Position numbers and translations under genes: made by a program. Below the pieces are notes generated by a model. That model worked only from the letters and a program-made list of their open reading frames with translations. It had not been told where the DNA came from and did no database searches. Of a stretch of 64,000 nt of DNA, positions 26,299 to 39,690 are shown piece after piece; position 1 is the first letter of the stretch, and every line of letters starts with the position of its first letter. Origin of the DNA: Planctomycetota bacterium. Its GTDB lineage: Bacteria; Planctomycetota; UBA1135; GCA-002748355. The DNA is taken from NCBI GenBank assembly GCA_027021385.1, contig JALUUL010000070.1, positions 1 to 64,000 of the forward strand, read 5' to 3'.

Positions 26299-26892
26299 AT
26301 GGCATCCCTGAGCCGAAGATACGCCGATGCGCTTCTGGCCGTGACCGAGGCCGAGGGCTCGACCCCCGGGGTGGAGAAGGATCTCCTCCTCCTGGGCGAG
26401 GCCCTCGAGTCGAAGGAGCTGCGCGCCTTCCTCGAGAACCCGGCGGTCCCCCGGGGGACCAAGGCGGAGGCTCTTGTGAAGGCGCTCGCCGCGGCCGGAG
26501 GGGAGTCGGCGCACCCGAGGACCCGGCGGTTCCTCGAGGTCCTCCTCGACCGGGGGCGGATCCGCCTGCTGCCCGAACTCTGCGCCCGTTTCCATGAACT
26601 CGCGCTCGAGGCGCGGGGAGAGGCCGAGGGGGAACTCTTCTCCCATGGACCGATGGAGACGGAGGAAGTCCGGGCCCTCGAGGAGACTCTGACGGGGATG
26701 ACTGGGAAGAAGGTGCGGCTTCGGAACACGGTGGACCGCGACCTCCTCGGAGGTTTCGTCATCCGCCTCGGGGACAGGATGTTCGATGCGAGCCTGAAGG
26801 GCCGCATCCAGGCTCTGGGCGCCCGGCTGAAGGGGCTGCCCGTGGAGCGTTTGGCGGGCGGGGGGCTCGATGCCCTGAGCCCGGGGAATTGA
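26299..26892 (+). CDS. atpH: ATP synthase F1 subunit delta
   Basis: This 197-residue subunit links the F1 head to the b stalk. The N-terminus [18 protein letters not shown] and the C-terminal segment [30 protein letters not shown] are classical delta motifs. It lies between atpF and atpA as in most operons, with ATG at 26299. The C-terminal tail after the conserved block is about 25 residues longer than usual and unremarkable. Confidence 0.92.
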   Translation: MASLSRRYADALLAVTEAEGSTPGVEKDLLLLGEALESKELRAFLENPAVPRGTKAEALVKALAAAGGESAHPRTRRFLEVLLDRGRIRLLPELCARFHELALEARGEAEGELFSHGPMETEEVRALEETLTGMTGKKVRLRNTVDRDLLGGFVIRLGDRMFDASLKGRIQALGARLKGLPVERLAGGGLDALSPGN

Positions 26893-26926
26893 TCGTACGA
26901 CACCACGGACGGAATCGGAGCGATTC

Positions 26927-28468
<1,542 letters not shown>

Positions 28469-28490
28469 GGGCCGGACGAGGCAGGGGAAG

Positions 28491-29357
28491 ATGGCGAACA
28501 TCCGCGACCTCAAGGACCGGATCAAATCGGTCGGAAGCATCCGGCAGATCACCCGGGCCATGGAGATGGTCGCCACGACCAAGCTCCGGCGCTTCCAGGA
28601 CCGGGCGACGGCCAGCGGACCCTATGCCCGGGAGATCGAGGGACTCGTGCAGAGCCTGGCCGCCCTTGCCGGGGAGACCGCCGAGCATCCCCTGTTCCGG
28701 GAGCGTCCCGGAAAGCGGACGGCCGTCCTCCTGGTGACCTCGGACAGGGGCCTTTGCGGCGCCTACAACGCGAACATCTGCTCCGCCCTCAAGACCCATC
28801 TCGAGGACCTCGGAGACCGCGAAGTCCGTTTCTTCGTCATCGGGAAGAAGGGGCTGGCATGGCTCAGGCGCGGAGGCATGGAGGTCGCCGAGGTCCTCGA
28901 CGAGGTTCCCCTCGAACGGATGGACTACCGCTCGGCCGCAAAACTTGCCCACGGGCTCGTCCGTCGCTTCCTGGCGGGCGAGTTCGACGAATGCCGCGTC
29001 GCCTACACGGCCTTCCGCTCGATGGCCCGTTACGTTCCGACCGTTTTCCGGCTCCTGCCCCTGAGCGTCATCGACGGGGGTGGAGGGGGGGGCCCCAAGG
29101 GCGATCTGATCCTCGAGCCGGGAAGCCGCGAGATCTTCGAGCGCCTCGTTCCCAAGTATCTGGAAACGCGGGTGTTCAACCTCCTGATGGAATCCCTGAC
29201 CTCAGAGTTCGCCTCCCGCATGGTGTCGATGAAGAACGCGACCGACGCGGCCACCGACATGCAGGGGGCCTTGAAGAAGCAATACAACCGGGCGCGGCAG
29301 GAGCGCATCACGAAGGAACTCCTGGACATCGTCGGCGGCGCGGAGGCGCTGTCGTGA
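28491..29357 (+). CDS. atpG: ATP synthase F1 subunit gamma
   Basis: This 288-residue rotor-shaft subunit begins NIRDLKDRIKSVGSIRQITR and keeps TSDRGLCGAYNANI in the globular part. It ends with the conserved helix SRMVSMKNATDAATDMQGAL before RQERITKELLDIVGGAEAL. The ATG at 28491 follows AGGGGAAG. It lies 22 bases after atpA, in standard order. Confidence 0.97.
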   Translation: MANIRDLKDRIKSVGSIRQITRAMEMVATTKLRRFQDRATASGPYAREIEGLVQSLAALAGETAEHPLFRERPGKRTAVLLVTSDRGLCGAYNANICSALKTHLEDLGDREVRFFVIGKKGLAWLRRGGMEVAEVLDEVPLERMDYRSAAKLAHGLVRRFLAGEFDECRVAYTAFRSMARYVPTVFRLLPLSVIDGGGGGGPKGDLILEPGSREIFERLVPKYLETRVFNLLMESLTSEFASRMVSMKNATDAATDMQGALKKQYNRARQERITKELLDIVGGAEALS

Positions 29358-30878
<1,521 letters not shown>

Positions 30879-30880
30879 GC

Positions 30881-31300
30881 ATGACCGCCGTGACGAAAGG
30901 TCTGTTGAAGGTCCGGATCATCACCCCGGACCGGATCGCCTTCGAGGGTGAGGCCGGATCGCTTCGTTATCCAGCCGAGGACGGGCTCGTCGGCGTGCTG
31001 CCGGGGCACGCGCCGATGATCACGACCGTCGAGACCGGCATCCTCCGAATGACCTTGAAGAGCGGAGGCGACTTCGAGATGGTCGTCTCCCGGGGCTTCT
31101 GCGAGGTCCGGGACGACGAGGTCCATCTCGTCGTCGACTCGGGGGAGACCCCCGATGGGATCGATGTCCGGCGGGCGGAGGAGGCCCTCGCACGGGCCCG
31201 GAGGCGCCTGAAGGAACGGTCTCCGGGGCTCGACCTCGCCCGGGCCGAGTACGCTCTCCGCCGCGCCCTGCTCCGCACGAAGGCCGGCAAGCGGCGCTGA
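30881..31300 (+). CDS. atpC: ATP synthase F1 subunit epsilon
   Basis: This 139-residue subunit has the N-terminal beta-sandwich (LKVRIITPDRIAFEGEAGSL, GVLPGHAPMITTVETGILRM) and a C-terminal helical hairpin (RRAEEALARARRRL, DLARAEYALRRALLR), the regulatory part that can inhibit ATP hydrolysis. ATG 30881 lies two bases after atpD; an in-frame TTG at 30875 is a weaker alternative. It is the last gene of the operon and converges on the downstream membrane-protein gene. Confidence 0.93.
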   Translation: MTAVTKGLLKVRIITPDRIAFEGEAGSLRYPAEDGLVGVLPGHAPMITTVETGILRMTLKSGGDFEMVVSRGFCEVRDDEVHLVVDSGETPDGIDVRRAEEALARARRRLKERSPGLDLARAEYALRRALLRTKAGKRR

Positions 31301-31368
31301 GTCACGAGTGCCGGCGAGGTCCTCCCTCGGGGACGAGTGAGCGGTTCGGAGCCGTTTTCCCGAAGGCC

Positions 31369-32865
31369 TCAGGACCTCGGGACGAGACGCCAGAATCGAG
31401 GTCTCGAGCTGCGGACCTCGAGGAGGCGGAAACCTTCCTCGAGAAGGCGGAGGAAGACGGGTCCCGCGCCGTGGAGATGGGCCTTCGGATCCGCGAGATA
31501 GCGGCGGCCGCCCTCGCTCAGGTAGACCTCGAGGCCCTTCGCCCGTGCCTCCCTGATTCCCTCGGCAAAGCGAGGGAAGAGGAGCCGGACCTGCCGGGCC
31601 TCGAGGGGGGCGACGAGGTCCAGGGCCTGGGCGCGCCAGTCCGGAAGCTCGCTGAGGAGGGCGCTCAACTCGAGGCCATCACCGACGAGGACGAGGGCGG
31701 GACGATCACCGGTGGCCTCGCGCACGGCCCGGGCGAAGGCCCGATAGGCGCTTGGGTCGTCGTGGCGGCGGACGGCCGCGACGGCCAATACCGCGGAGAG
31801 GCCGAGGGCCAGGAGCGCGGCCGGGCGGGGCAGGGCCCGCGCGGCGAGCCAGGCGGCCGGGATTGCGAGGGGAAGGAGGTAGGCGCCGCGTTCCTCCTCG
31901 CCGACGAGAAGCATGAGGGCCCCCCAGGAATACGGGAGGCAGGACAGGACGAAGGCGAGGGCTTCGGGACGCGTGGCCCGCCGGAACAAGGCCGGGAACC
32001 AGAGCAGGGAAAGCGGCAGGAAGGGAAGAAGGGCCTCCTGCCGAAGGACGAGGGGCAGCCATTCGAGGCCCTGGGGATGACGGAACCCCCCCCGCACGAA
32101 ATCCGCGCTCCTGTCGGGATCCGCGGCCAGCCAGACGAGGACCGCGTGCGCGGCGGCGGATAGGAGGAGGAGTCCCCAGGGAACGAGGCCCTCCCGGGTG
32201 GAACGGGGAGCTTCCGGTCCTGAGGATTTCTCCGCGGGGGGGATCCCCGGGCCGCTCCGCAGCCGGCGCGCGAGGAACCAGGGGAGGAAGACCGCGGGCA
32301 GGGCGAGGCCCGAGGCGTGGTAGGCGGTGGCGGCTGCCGTCGCGGCTCCGAGCAGGAGGGCGCGGAGGACGGTGGGCCTGCGGTCGAAGCGGCTGAAGAG
32401 CCAGAAGGAGAATGCCGCCGTTCCGAAGAAGAGTCCGTGGAACTCGATGACCGTCGCGAAGAAGAGGACGGGAGGGCAGAGCAGGACGAGGAAGGTGGGG
32501 AGCAGGACCGGAGGCGGGTCCGCGTTTCCGTTCCCGGTCGCGAGGAGGCGGAAACCCCGATGGAGGCAGGTCGCGGCGAGAGCGTACCCGAGGGCGGAGA
32601 GAAGGCGGGCCGTCTCGAAGGGGGAGAGCCTGAGGGGCGAGAGGAGGGCGTGGAGGAGACGGGCGGTCGGAAGCCATGCCCGGTGTTGGGGCCAGACGAA
32701 GTTCGGATCCGTGATCCCCTGGACGAGGCGTTGCCCGTCCGCCTTGTAGAAGACCTCCTGCCCGAGAAGGAGGGCGAGGAGGAAGGCTCCGAGGCCGAGG
32801 AGGAAGGAGGGAAGCCTCGATCCGATCGAGACGACGCGGGGCGGGCTCGGGGAGGCTTCGGGCAT
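31369..32865 (-). CDS. Polytopic membrane protein, possibly GT-C-like
   Basis: This 498-residue protein is not firmly recognised. It has about ten hydrophobic segments (first LPSFLLGLGAFLLALLLG at about residues 18-35) followed by a soluble C-terminal region of about 130 residues. The overall layout, with an early periplasmic loop (KADGQRLVQGITDPNFVWPQ) after helix 1, resembles GT39-type or DUF2723-type membrane glycosyltransferases. However, no clear metal-binding DD/DE pair is visible in that loop. GAGGGAA precedes ATG 32865. It lies between the atp operon and aspS, divergent from aspS. Function unknown. Confidence 0.7.
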   Translation of the reverse strand: MPEASPSPPRVVSIGSRLPSFLLGLGAFLLALLLGQEVFYKADGQRLVQGITDPNFVWPQHRAWLPTARLLHALLSPLRLSPFETARLLSALGYALAATCLHRGFRLLATGNGNADPPPVLLPTFLVLLCPPVLFFATVIEFHGLFFGTAAFSFWLFSRFDRRPTVLRALLLGAATAAATAYHASGLALPAVFLPWFLARRLRSGPGIPPAEKSSGPEAPRSTREGLVPWGLLLLSAAAHAVLVWLAADPDRSADFVRGGFRHPQGLEWLPLVLRQEALLPFLPLSLLWFPALFRRATRPEALAFVLSCLPYSWGALMLLVGEEERGAYLLPLAIPAAWLAARALPRPAALLALGLSAVLAVAAVRRHDDPSAYRAFARAVREATGDRPALVLVGDGLELSALLSELPDWRAQALDLVAPLEARQVRLLFPRFAEGIREARAKGLEVYLSEGGRRYLADPKAHLHGAGPVFLRLLEEGFRLLEVRSSRPRFWRLVPRS

Positions 32866-32965
32866 TTCCCTCGGGGGAGGACGGAAGGGGGGCTATGTTG
32901 CCCGCCCTGGAACGGGGGGGCGCTTGGGCGTCCCCTCCTTCGATTCTGGACAGGGAGAGTAGGCA

Positions 32966-34753
<1,788 letters not shown>

Positions 34754-35085
34754 TTTCGAGGGAAACGCGAAAGGCGGGCAAGTAGGAAGAAGGGTCCGTT
34801 TCCCTCCCTTCCTCCATTCGTTTCCCGATCGTGCGGTCTCCTCGGATCGCCGGCCCTCTTCGAGGAAGTCCCAAGCCGGTACGGGCTGCGAACGCGGGCG
34901 GATCCCATGGAGGGACGGAGGTTCAGGTCCCCGATTCCGTTGAGAACCGCCGGGCAGGAGGCGATTCGAGGACGGTTCCGGGTATCCGCCCCGGGAATCC
35001 GCAGGCATGGGGTTTCGGATGGCACCCCCTTTGCCTGAAACGCGCCGTCCCGTCCCCAAAGTCCCTTCCCTTCCGGGTGGTCCGC
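34754..35085. other. Intergenic region upstream of the TonB receptor gene
   Basis: A 332-base gap after aspS. Its only strong element is the sigma-54-like promoter at 35020-35035, annotated separately. The 34850-35000 part contains several short GC-rich inverted repeats, but no convincing riboswitch consensus was found. Frames open across it have Arg/Pro/Gly-rich shadow composition. Enhancer sites for a sigma-54 activator would be expected about 80-150 bases upstream of the promoter; no obvious palindrome was found by eye. Confidence 0.35.
35020..35035 (+). promoter_or_regulatory. Putative sigma-54 (-24/-12) promoter of the TonB receptor gene
   Basis: TGGCAC (35020-35025), five bases, then TTGCC (35031-35035): ten bases lie between the -24 GG and the -12 GC, the canonical sigma-54 spacing. 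This matches the TGGCAC-N5-TTGCW consensus at all positions except the last. The predicted transcript would start near 35046, giving a leader of about 30-40 bases before the GTG start. RpoN and two GAFTGA-type activators are encoded in the same window. Confidence 0.65.
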
Positions 35086-37323
35086 GTGGAATCCGAGTTT
35101 CGAAGCAGCCTTCGTTTCCTCCCGCACCTCGTCCTCGCTCTCCTCCTCCTTCCCGGCCTGACGCTCGCCCAGGCCGGGAAGGGGAGGGTTTCGAAGAAAG
35201 GCTCTCGGGCGGAGGAGAAAGAACGGAAGGGGGAGAAGCGCCGGGAACCGCAGTCCGAGGAAGGGGCGGGGAAGCTTCCCAAGGTCGTCGTCACGGCCTT
35301 TCGCGCTCCCCAGGACCCGTTCGAACTCTCGCGCTCGATCATCCGGGTCACGAGAGAAGAACTCGTCCGGGGGGACGAGGCCTCGGTGCTCGACAACTTC
35401 AATCGGAAGATCGGGATCTGGATCGAGAAGCGCACGGCGACGACTTCCGATCCCGTCCTGCGCGGCCTCGCTGGAGCGAACATCCTGACCCTGATCGACG
35501 GGAACCCCTTGACGACCTTCTGGGGGGAAGGTGGGGTCGGAGCGGACGACATGTACGGAAAGATCGAGCCCGAAAGCGTGGACCACATCGAGATCATCCG
35601 GGGGCCGGCCTCGGTACTCTACGGCTCGAACGCCCTGGGGGGCGTGATTCTCGTCCACACGAAGCGACCGAGCCTCGCCTTCCCGAGTTCGGGGTGGACG
35701 CATTCCAGGCGGGTCCGCGCTTCCTACGATACGAACAACAACGGCAAGATGACCCGCGTGGACCTGGAGGCCGCGACCCCCGACTTCCGGGTGCGGGTCG
35801 GGGGGACCTGGCGGGACCTGGGGAACGGTCGCGGCGGTTCGGGAGTAGGGCGCCTGATCCCCTCGGGAGGCAAGGACCTGAACTTCGACATGTTCGCCGA
35901 ATACCTCCTCGACGGACCGGGCGAGATGCTCTCCTTCTCGATGCAGCAGGTCACGAGACGGGACATCGTGCGCTACTACCGTCCGACGCAGCGGAACGAA
36001 AACGACAGAACCGGAATATCCCTCGAATACTCGAACATGACCGAGGACGGCCATGAAGGGGTCAAGGCCAGAGCCTATTACCAGTGGAAGGAGGATCGTC
36101 GATACTTCGCGAACGGGGATTTCGGGGTCGCCCAGTGGTCGACCTGGAACCTGGAATCGACCTGGCAGGGCGAGGGGCTCATCGATCATTCCGACCTCGT
36201 CGCCGGGATCACGTTCCACATGGATGCGGGGCAGTCGCCGGGGGACGAGCAGTTCACGATCGTCAAACCCTCGGGATCCCGGACGAAGGACGCTCCCGAT
36301 CAGGATTGGTACAACCTCGGGGTCTTCGCCGAACACGAGTGGGACATCGTCCCCAGCCTCACGCTGACGACCAGCCTGCGCTTCGACCGGTTCCTCTACT
36401 TCGCGCGTCCCGATGCCTTCTACAACCCTCCAGGCGGGAGACCGGAACTCGACCGGATCAAGGATTGGCAGCACGCCTTCACCGGCGGTGTCGGGCTCGT
36501 CTATCGACCGGCGGATTCCTGGCGGCTCGCCGCCTCCTGGTCGCGTGGATTCCGGAGCTTCCCCCCACATTTCGGGATCACGAAGCACGATTTCGGGATC
36601 CTCGTGCCTACCCCGCTCAGGAAACCGATCGAGGCGGACAACTACGAGGTGGCTCTCCGCTACAAGAAGCCGGGGATCGAGTCCAGCCTCGTCGGGTACT
36701 ACACGAACTTCAATGGATTCCAGAACGTCGTGCCGGGGACCTTTCAGGGGCAGACCTACTACGACTACAACAACAACTCCGTCTTCGAGAACGACGAGCG
36801 CGTCTTCGTGACGAGCGGGGACGGGCGGGCGATCCTCTATGGTGTCGAATGGGAAGCGCGGGTCGAGCCCTGGCGCTGGATCGGATCCCTTCCCGAAGGC
36901 TGTTACGTCTCCGGGGGCTTCATGTGGAACTACGGGCGGGACCTGACGGCCGGGGACCCGATGGAGTTCACCCACCCCGCCCGGGGGCTCTTGACCCTCG
37001 GATACGACGAACCCCTCGAGGGGAGGTGGTACGCGGAGGTCACGGCGGATTTCGTGGGCGCGTTCACACGCGTGCCGGGCGACGTCCTGAACAGCAGCAT
37101 CGCTTACCGGCGCGATCCCCAGAATTCCTCCTCGCCCCTGATCCGTTCGGACGGACTTCCCGGTTATTCGGTCTTCGACCTCAAGGCCGGGTGGAAGCCC
37201 AGGGAGAACCTGAGAGTCGGATTGAATCTCGAGAATCTGACGAACAAGAACTACCGTTCCGCCCACAGCCGGATGGACGCCTTCGGGTTCACGGCGCGCT
37301 TCTACGTCGAGATGACCCTCTGA
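35086..37323 (+). CDS. TonB-dependent outer-membrane receptor
   Basis: About 745 residues from GTG 35086; GTG 35077 is an alternative. A signal peptide (FLPHLVLALLLLPGLTLAQA) is followed by a Lys/Glu-rich linker and a TonB-box-like KVVVTAF. The plug domain contains VLRGLAGANILTLIDGNPL and HIEIIRGPASVLYGSNALGG, then a beta-barrel with aromatic-rich strands up to the final FGFTARFYVEMTL. Such receptors import siderophores, vitamins or oligosaccharides with energy from TonB-ExbBD, which is not in the window. The near-consensus sigma-54 promoter suggests regulated expression. Two secreted hydrolases follow convergently, which makes a carbohydrate substrate plausible but unproven. Confidence 0.9.
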   Translation: MESEFRSSLRFLPHLVLALLLLPGLTLAQAGKGRVSKKGSRAEEKERKGEKRREPQSEEGAGKLPKVVVTAFRAPQDPFELSRSIIRVTREELVRGDEASVLDNFNRKIGIWIEKRTATTSDPVLRGLAGANILTLIDGNPLTTFWGEGGVGADDMYGKIEPESVDHIEIIRGPASVLYGSNALGGVILVHTKRPSLAFPSSGWTHSRRVRASYDTNNNGKMTRVDLEAATPDFRVRVGGTWRDLGNGRGGSGVGRLIPSGGKDLNFDMFAEYLLDGPGEMLSFSMQQVTRRDIVRYYRPTQRNENDRTGISLEYSNMTEDGHEGVKARAYYQWKEDRRYFANGDFGVAQWSTWNLESTWQGEGLIDHSDLVAGITFHMDAGQSPGDEQFTIVKPSGSRTKDAPDQDWYNLGVFAEHEWDIVPSLTLTTSLRFDRFLYFARPDAFYNPPGGRPELDRIKDWQHAFTGGVGLVYRPADSWRLAASWSRGFRSFPPHFGITKHDFGILVPTPLRKPIEADNYEVALRYKKPGIESSLVGYYTNFNGFQNVVPGTFQGQTYYDYNNNSVFENDERVFVTSGDGRAILYGVEWEARVEPWRWIGSLPEGCYVSGGFMWNYGRDLTAGDPMEFTHPARGLLTLGYDEPLEGRWYAEVTADFVGAFTRVPGDVLNSSIAYRRDPQNSSSPLIRSDGLPGYSVFDLKAGWKPRENLRVGLNLENLTNKNYRSAHSRMDAFGFTARFYVEMTL

Positions 37324-37377
37324 TCCGGTGGGAGGAGGCGCCGTGGGGAAGGCGGGGCATCGATCCGGCCCCCGGGC

Positions 37378-38481
37378 TCAGCGGACGGGGATCGCGAAGG
37401 GGGGGAGCATCCTTCCTCCCTGGGCCAGCCCCCGGCGGCGCCAGAGTCCGGGGTAGCCCGACCCAGGGAGGTAGCGGAGGACGAGATGCCCCTTCGCGGG
37501 CGGGGGGCGGTGGGGAAGGAGGAGGAGGTCCGAGCCGAGGAGCCGGGGTCGGCAAGGGATGAGTCCCTCGTCCGAATCGAGGAAGAAGAGGGTTTCGATT
37601 CCTCCGAATCCGGTGAACGAAGCGCCCGCCGGCGCGCGGAGGCGGACCGCCCCCGCCTCGAAGGCCGCGAGCCTGGGAAGGGTGAGCGGGCCCCGGGTCA
37701 GGGCGTCTCCAATCCTCCGGGCGAACTCCAGGTAGCCTTGGTAGCTGTGGTGGTAGGCATCCGTCATCGGAAGGTCGTGATGCGTGCAGAGAAGGCGGAC
37801 GTCGAGTCCGGCCCCCGAGAACCCGTCGAGGAGTACGTAGGCGTCACGGACCCCCTGAGCGAGGCGGCCTACCTGGTGCCGAGAGTCGATCGTCCCCGGT
37901 GGGATCAGGAGGACGCGTGCCTTTCGAAGCCCAAACCAGTGCTTTCGGATCGCGTCGAAGACAAGGAGGGCTCCGTCCCGATAGGTCGCCGGCCCGACGC
38001 CGTGGAGCATGTCGGTCTCGCCTTGCGACCATAGGATCGTCAGGCTCTCGGGCTGGAGGCGGGGCAGCCAGGGAAGGGCCTTTCGTACCCGTTCGAGGAT
38101 CGAGCCGCCTCCTCCTACCCACCAGGGAACGGGCCGGCGGCCCAGCCGGGCGAAGGCGCGGAAGAGGGCGCTTCCCGGGACCGCGAAGTCGAGCAGGTAG
38201 CAATGGTCCTTCGGATGGGCGTCGCCCAGGCGGGCCCCGATCTCCATCAGGGGACGGGGGGCGTCGGGGCCCGCTCCCTGATGGAGGGTCAGATAGGTGA
38301 CGTTCTTCCTGCGGAGCCCCGCGGGTCCCTTGGGACCCAGATCCAGATACGCGAGGTTCGATTGTCCGGCGAGGAGGAAGACGCGACGGCGGGGGCGTTC
38401 GGCCGCCGGAGTCTGGCATCGGAGCGATCCCCCGAGGGGAACCGCGAAGCAGAGAAGGGCAAGGGCTGGAGGAACCTTCAT
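37378..38481 (-). CDS. Secreted SGNH/CE6-like hydrolase (sialate O-acetylesterase family), copy 1
   Basis: This 367-residue protein has an N-terminal signal peptide (PALALLCFAVPLGGSLRCQ). The nucleophile lies in LLAGQSNLAYLD (Ser41), with a second block ILWSQGETDMLHG and a C-terminal DAYHHSYQGYLEFARRI that supplies the Asp/His of the triad. This is the DUF303/sialate O-acetylesterase pattern, found in enzymes that remove acetyl groups from sugars. About 60 C-terminal residues form an extra beta domain (YLPGSGYPGLWRRRG). It lies downstream of and next to a paralogue on the same strand (42 bases apart), between the TonB receptor gene and the type II secretion genes. Confidence 0.82.
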   Translation of the reverse strand: MKVPPALALLCFAVPLGGSLRCQTPAAERPRRRVFLLAGQSNLAYLDLGPKGPAGLRRKNVTYLTLHQGAGPDAPRPLMEIGARLGDAHPKDHCYLLDFAVPGSALFRAFARLGRRPVPWWVGGGGSILERVRKALPWLPRLQPESLTILWSQGETDMLHGVGPATYRDGALLVFDAIRKHWFGLRKARVLLIPPGTIDSRHQVGRLAQGVRDAYVLLDGFSGAGLDVRLLCTHHDLPMTDAYHHSYQGYLEFARRIGDALTRGPLTLPRLAAFEAGAVRLRAPAGASFTGFGGIETLFFLDSDEGLIPCRPRLLGSDLLLLPHRPPPAKGHLVLRYLPGSGYPGLWRRRGLAQGGRMLPPFAIPVR

Positions 38482-38523
38482 GGACGTCGTTCTCGGATGC
38501 CCGGTCGTTCCGGGCTCGTCCCC

Positions 38524-39618
38524 TCACCTCGCAACAGGGAGGACGAGGGGCGGAGGTTTCCGGTGGTCGATTTCGATCCCACGGTGGAGCCAGAGTCCCG
38601 GCCATCCGGAACCTTGGAGGTAGCGGAGGAGGATGGGGTTCTCGGCGGAAAGAGGTTCCGCCGGGAGGATGCGGATCTCCCGTCCTCCTCCGGCCGTCCT
38701 GCAGGGGATGAGTTTCTTGCCCTGTTGGAGGAAGAAGAGCGGAGGACCGTGGTCCAGGTTCGTGAACGCGCTCTCTCCGGGGGTGAGGAGCACGACCTCT
38801 CGGGGAGTGCGGAACCGGGCCTGCGGTAAGGGGAGGGGAGGGCGGATCAGCGCATCGGCGATCCTCCTCGCCAGGACGACATAGCCCTGGAAGTCGTGGT
38901 GGTAGAGGTCGGTCATCACGAGATCGTGGTGCGTCGCGCAGAACTCCACGTCGATCCCCGGCCTGCGGGTTCCCCACAGCATGCTGTAGGCCTGCCGGAC
39001 GCCGTCGGTACTGCGGTCCGGCTGAAAGGGGGAGTCGACCGAACCGGGCGGAACGAGCCTGACTTCGATCCTGGGAACTCCGAACCAGAGGGTCCGGACC
39101 TGGTGGAAGGCGAGCAGGGCCGCGTCCCGATAGACCGTGGCGGGGGCGCCGTAGACCATCTCCATCTCCCCCTGGGACCAGATGAGGACGAGGGAGTCGG
39201 GCCGGATCGAGCGGAGCCAGGGCGAGGCCTGGGCGACGGTCCTGAGGATGGATCCCTTCCCTCCGACCCACCAGGGGATGATCCGGGAGCCCAAGCGCGA
39301 GTAGGCCTGGATCAGGGAACTCCTTGGAAGCCCGTAGTTGATGCAGAGGATCGTGTCCCTCGGAAAGTGATCGGCGAGCCTGGAGCCGATCTCCATCATC
39401 GGGCGGGGGGCGTCGAGGGAGGGCGGGCGGAGGAGACTCAGGTAGACGACCTTCGGTCTTCTGAGGGAAGAAGGACCGAGAGGTCCCCGGTCGAGATAGG
39501 CGACGTTGGACTGACCGAGAAAAAGATAGACGCGGACCTTCGGCGGAGAGGTGAAGGTCCCCTGGGCGGCGAGGTCCGCCGGCAGGAGGAGACAGAAGCC
39601 GAGAAGGAGGAGGCGCAT
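38524..39618 (-). CDS. Secreted SGNH/CE6-like hydrolase, copy 2
   Basis: This 364-residue paralogue of the neighbouring gene has the same architecture: signal peptide (RLLLLGFCLLLPADLAAQG), nucleophile FLGQSNVAYLD (Ser37), block LIWSQGEMEMVYG, and DLYHHDFQGYVVLARRIAD at the end. The second block reads GEME where copy 1 has GETD, so substrate contacts may differ. The C-terminal beta domain (YLQGSGWPGLWLHRG) is also shared. ATG 39618 gives the signal peptide. The pair most likely arose by tandem duplication and may be exported through Sec and then type II secretion. Confidence 0.82.
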   Translation of the reverse strand: MRLLLLGFCLLLPADLAAQGTFTSPPKVRVYLFLGQSNVAYLDRGPLGPSSLRRPKVVYLSLLRPPSLDAPRPMMEIGSRLADHFPRDTILCINYGLPRSSLIQAYSRLGSRIIPWWVGGKGSILRTVAQASPWLRSIRPDSLVLIWSQGEMEMVYGAPATVYRDAALLAFHQVRTLWFGVPRIEVRLVPPGSVDSPFQPDRSTDGVRQAYSMLWGTRRPGIDVEFCATHHDLVMTDLYHHDFQGYVVLARRIADALIRPPLPLPQARFRTPREVVLLTPGESAFTNLDHGPPLFFLQQGKKLIPCRTAGGGREIRILPAEPLSAENPILLRYLQGSGWPGLWLHRGIEIDHRKPPPLVLPVAR

Positions 39619-39690
39619 GTGGACGAGGAGGGGGCGCCCCGACAGGATCCGGAGGACCCTTTGGTCGCCGAGGCGATTCCCGGATCGAGT

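Noticed and set aside
32885-32900. GG-N10-GC sigma-54-like spacing before aspS (and again at 58910-58925 before rpsA).
   Set aside because: Only GG and TTGC match; the -24 CAC part is missing and G-runs create GG at any spacing. The rpsA site is better read as a TAGAAT -10.
34850-35010. Possible cobalamin-type riboswitch before the TonB receptor (GAAGTCCCAAGCCGG, GGGCAGGAGGCG).
   Set aside because: The fragments do not match the conserved B12 box or core order, and the sigma-54 start would lie downstream of them, leaving them untranscribed from that promoter.
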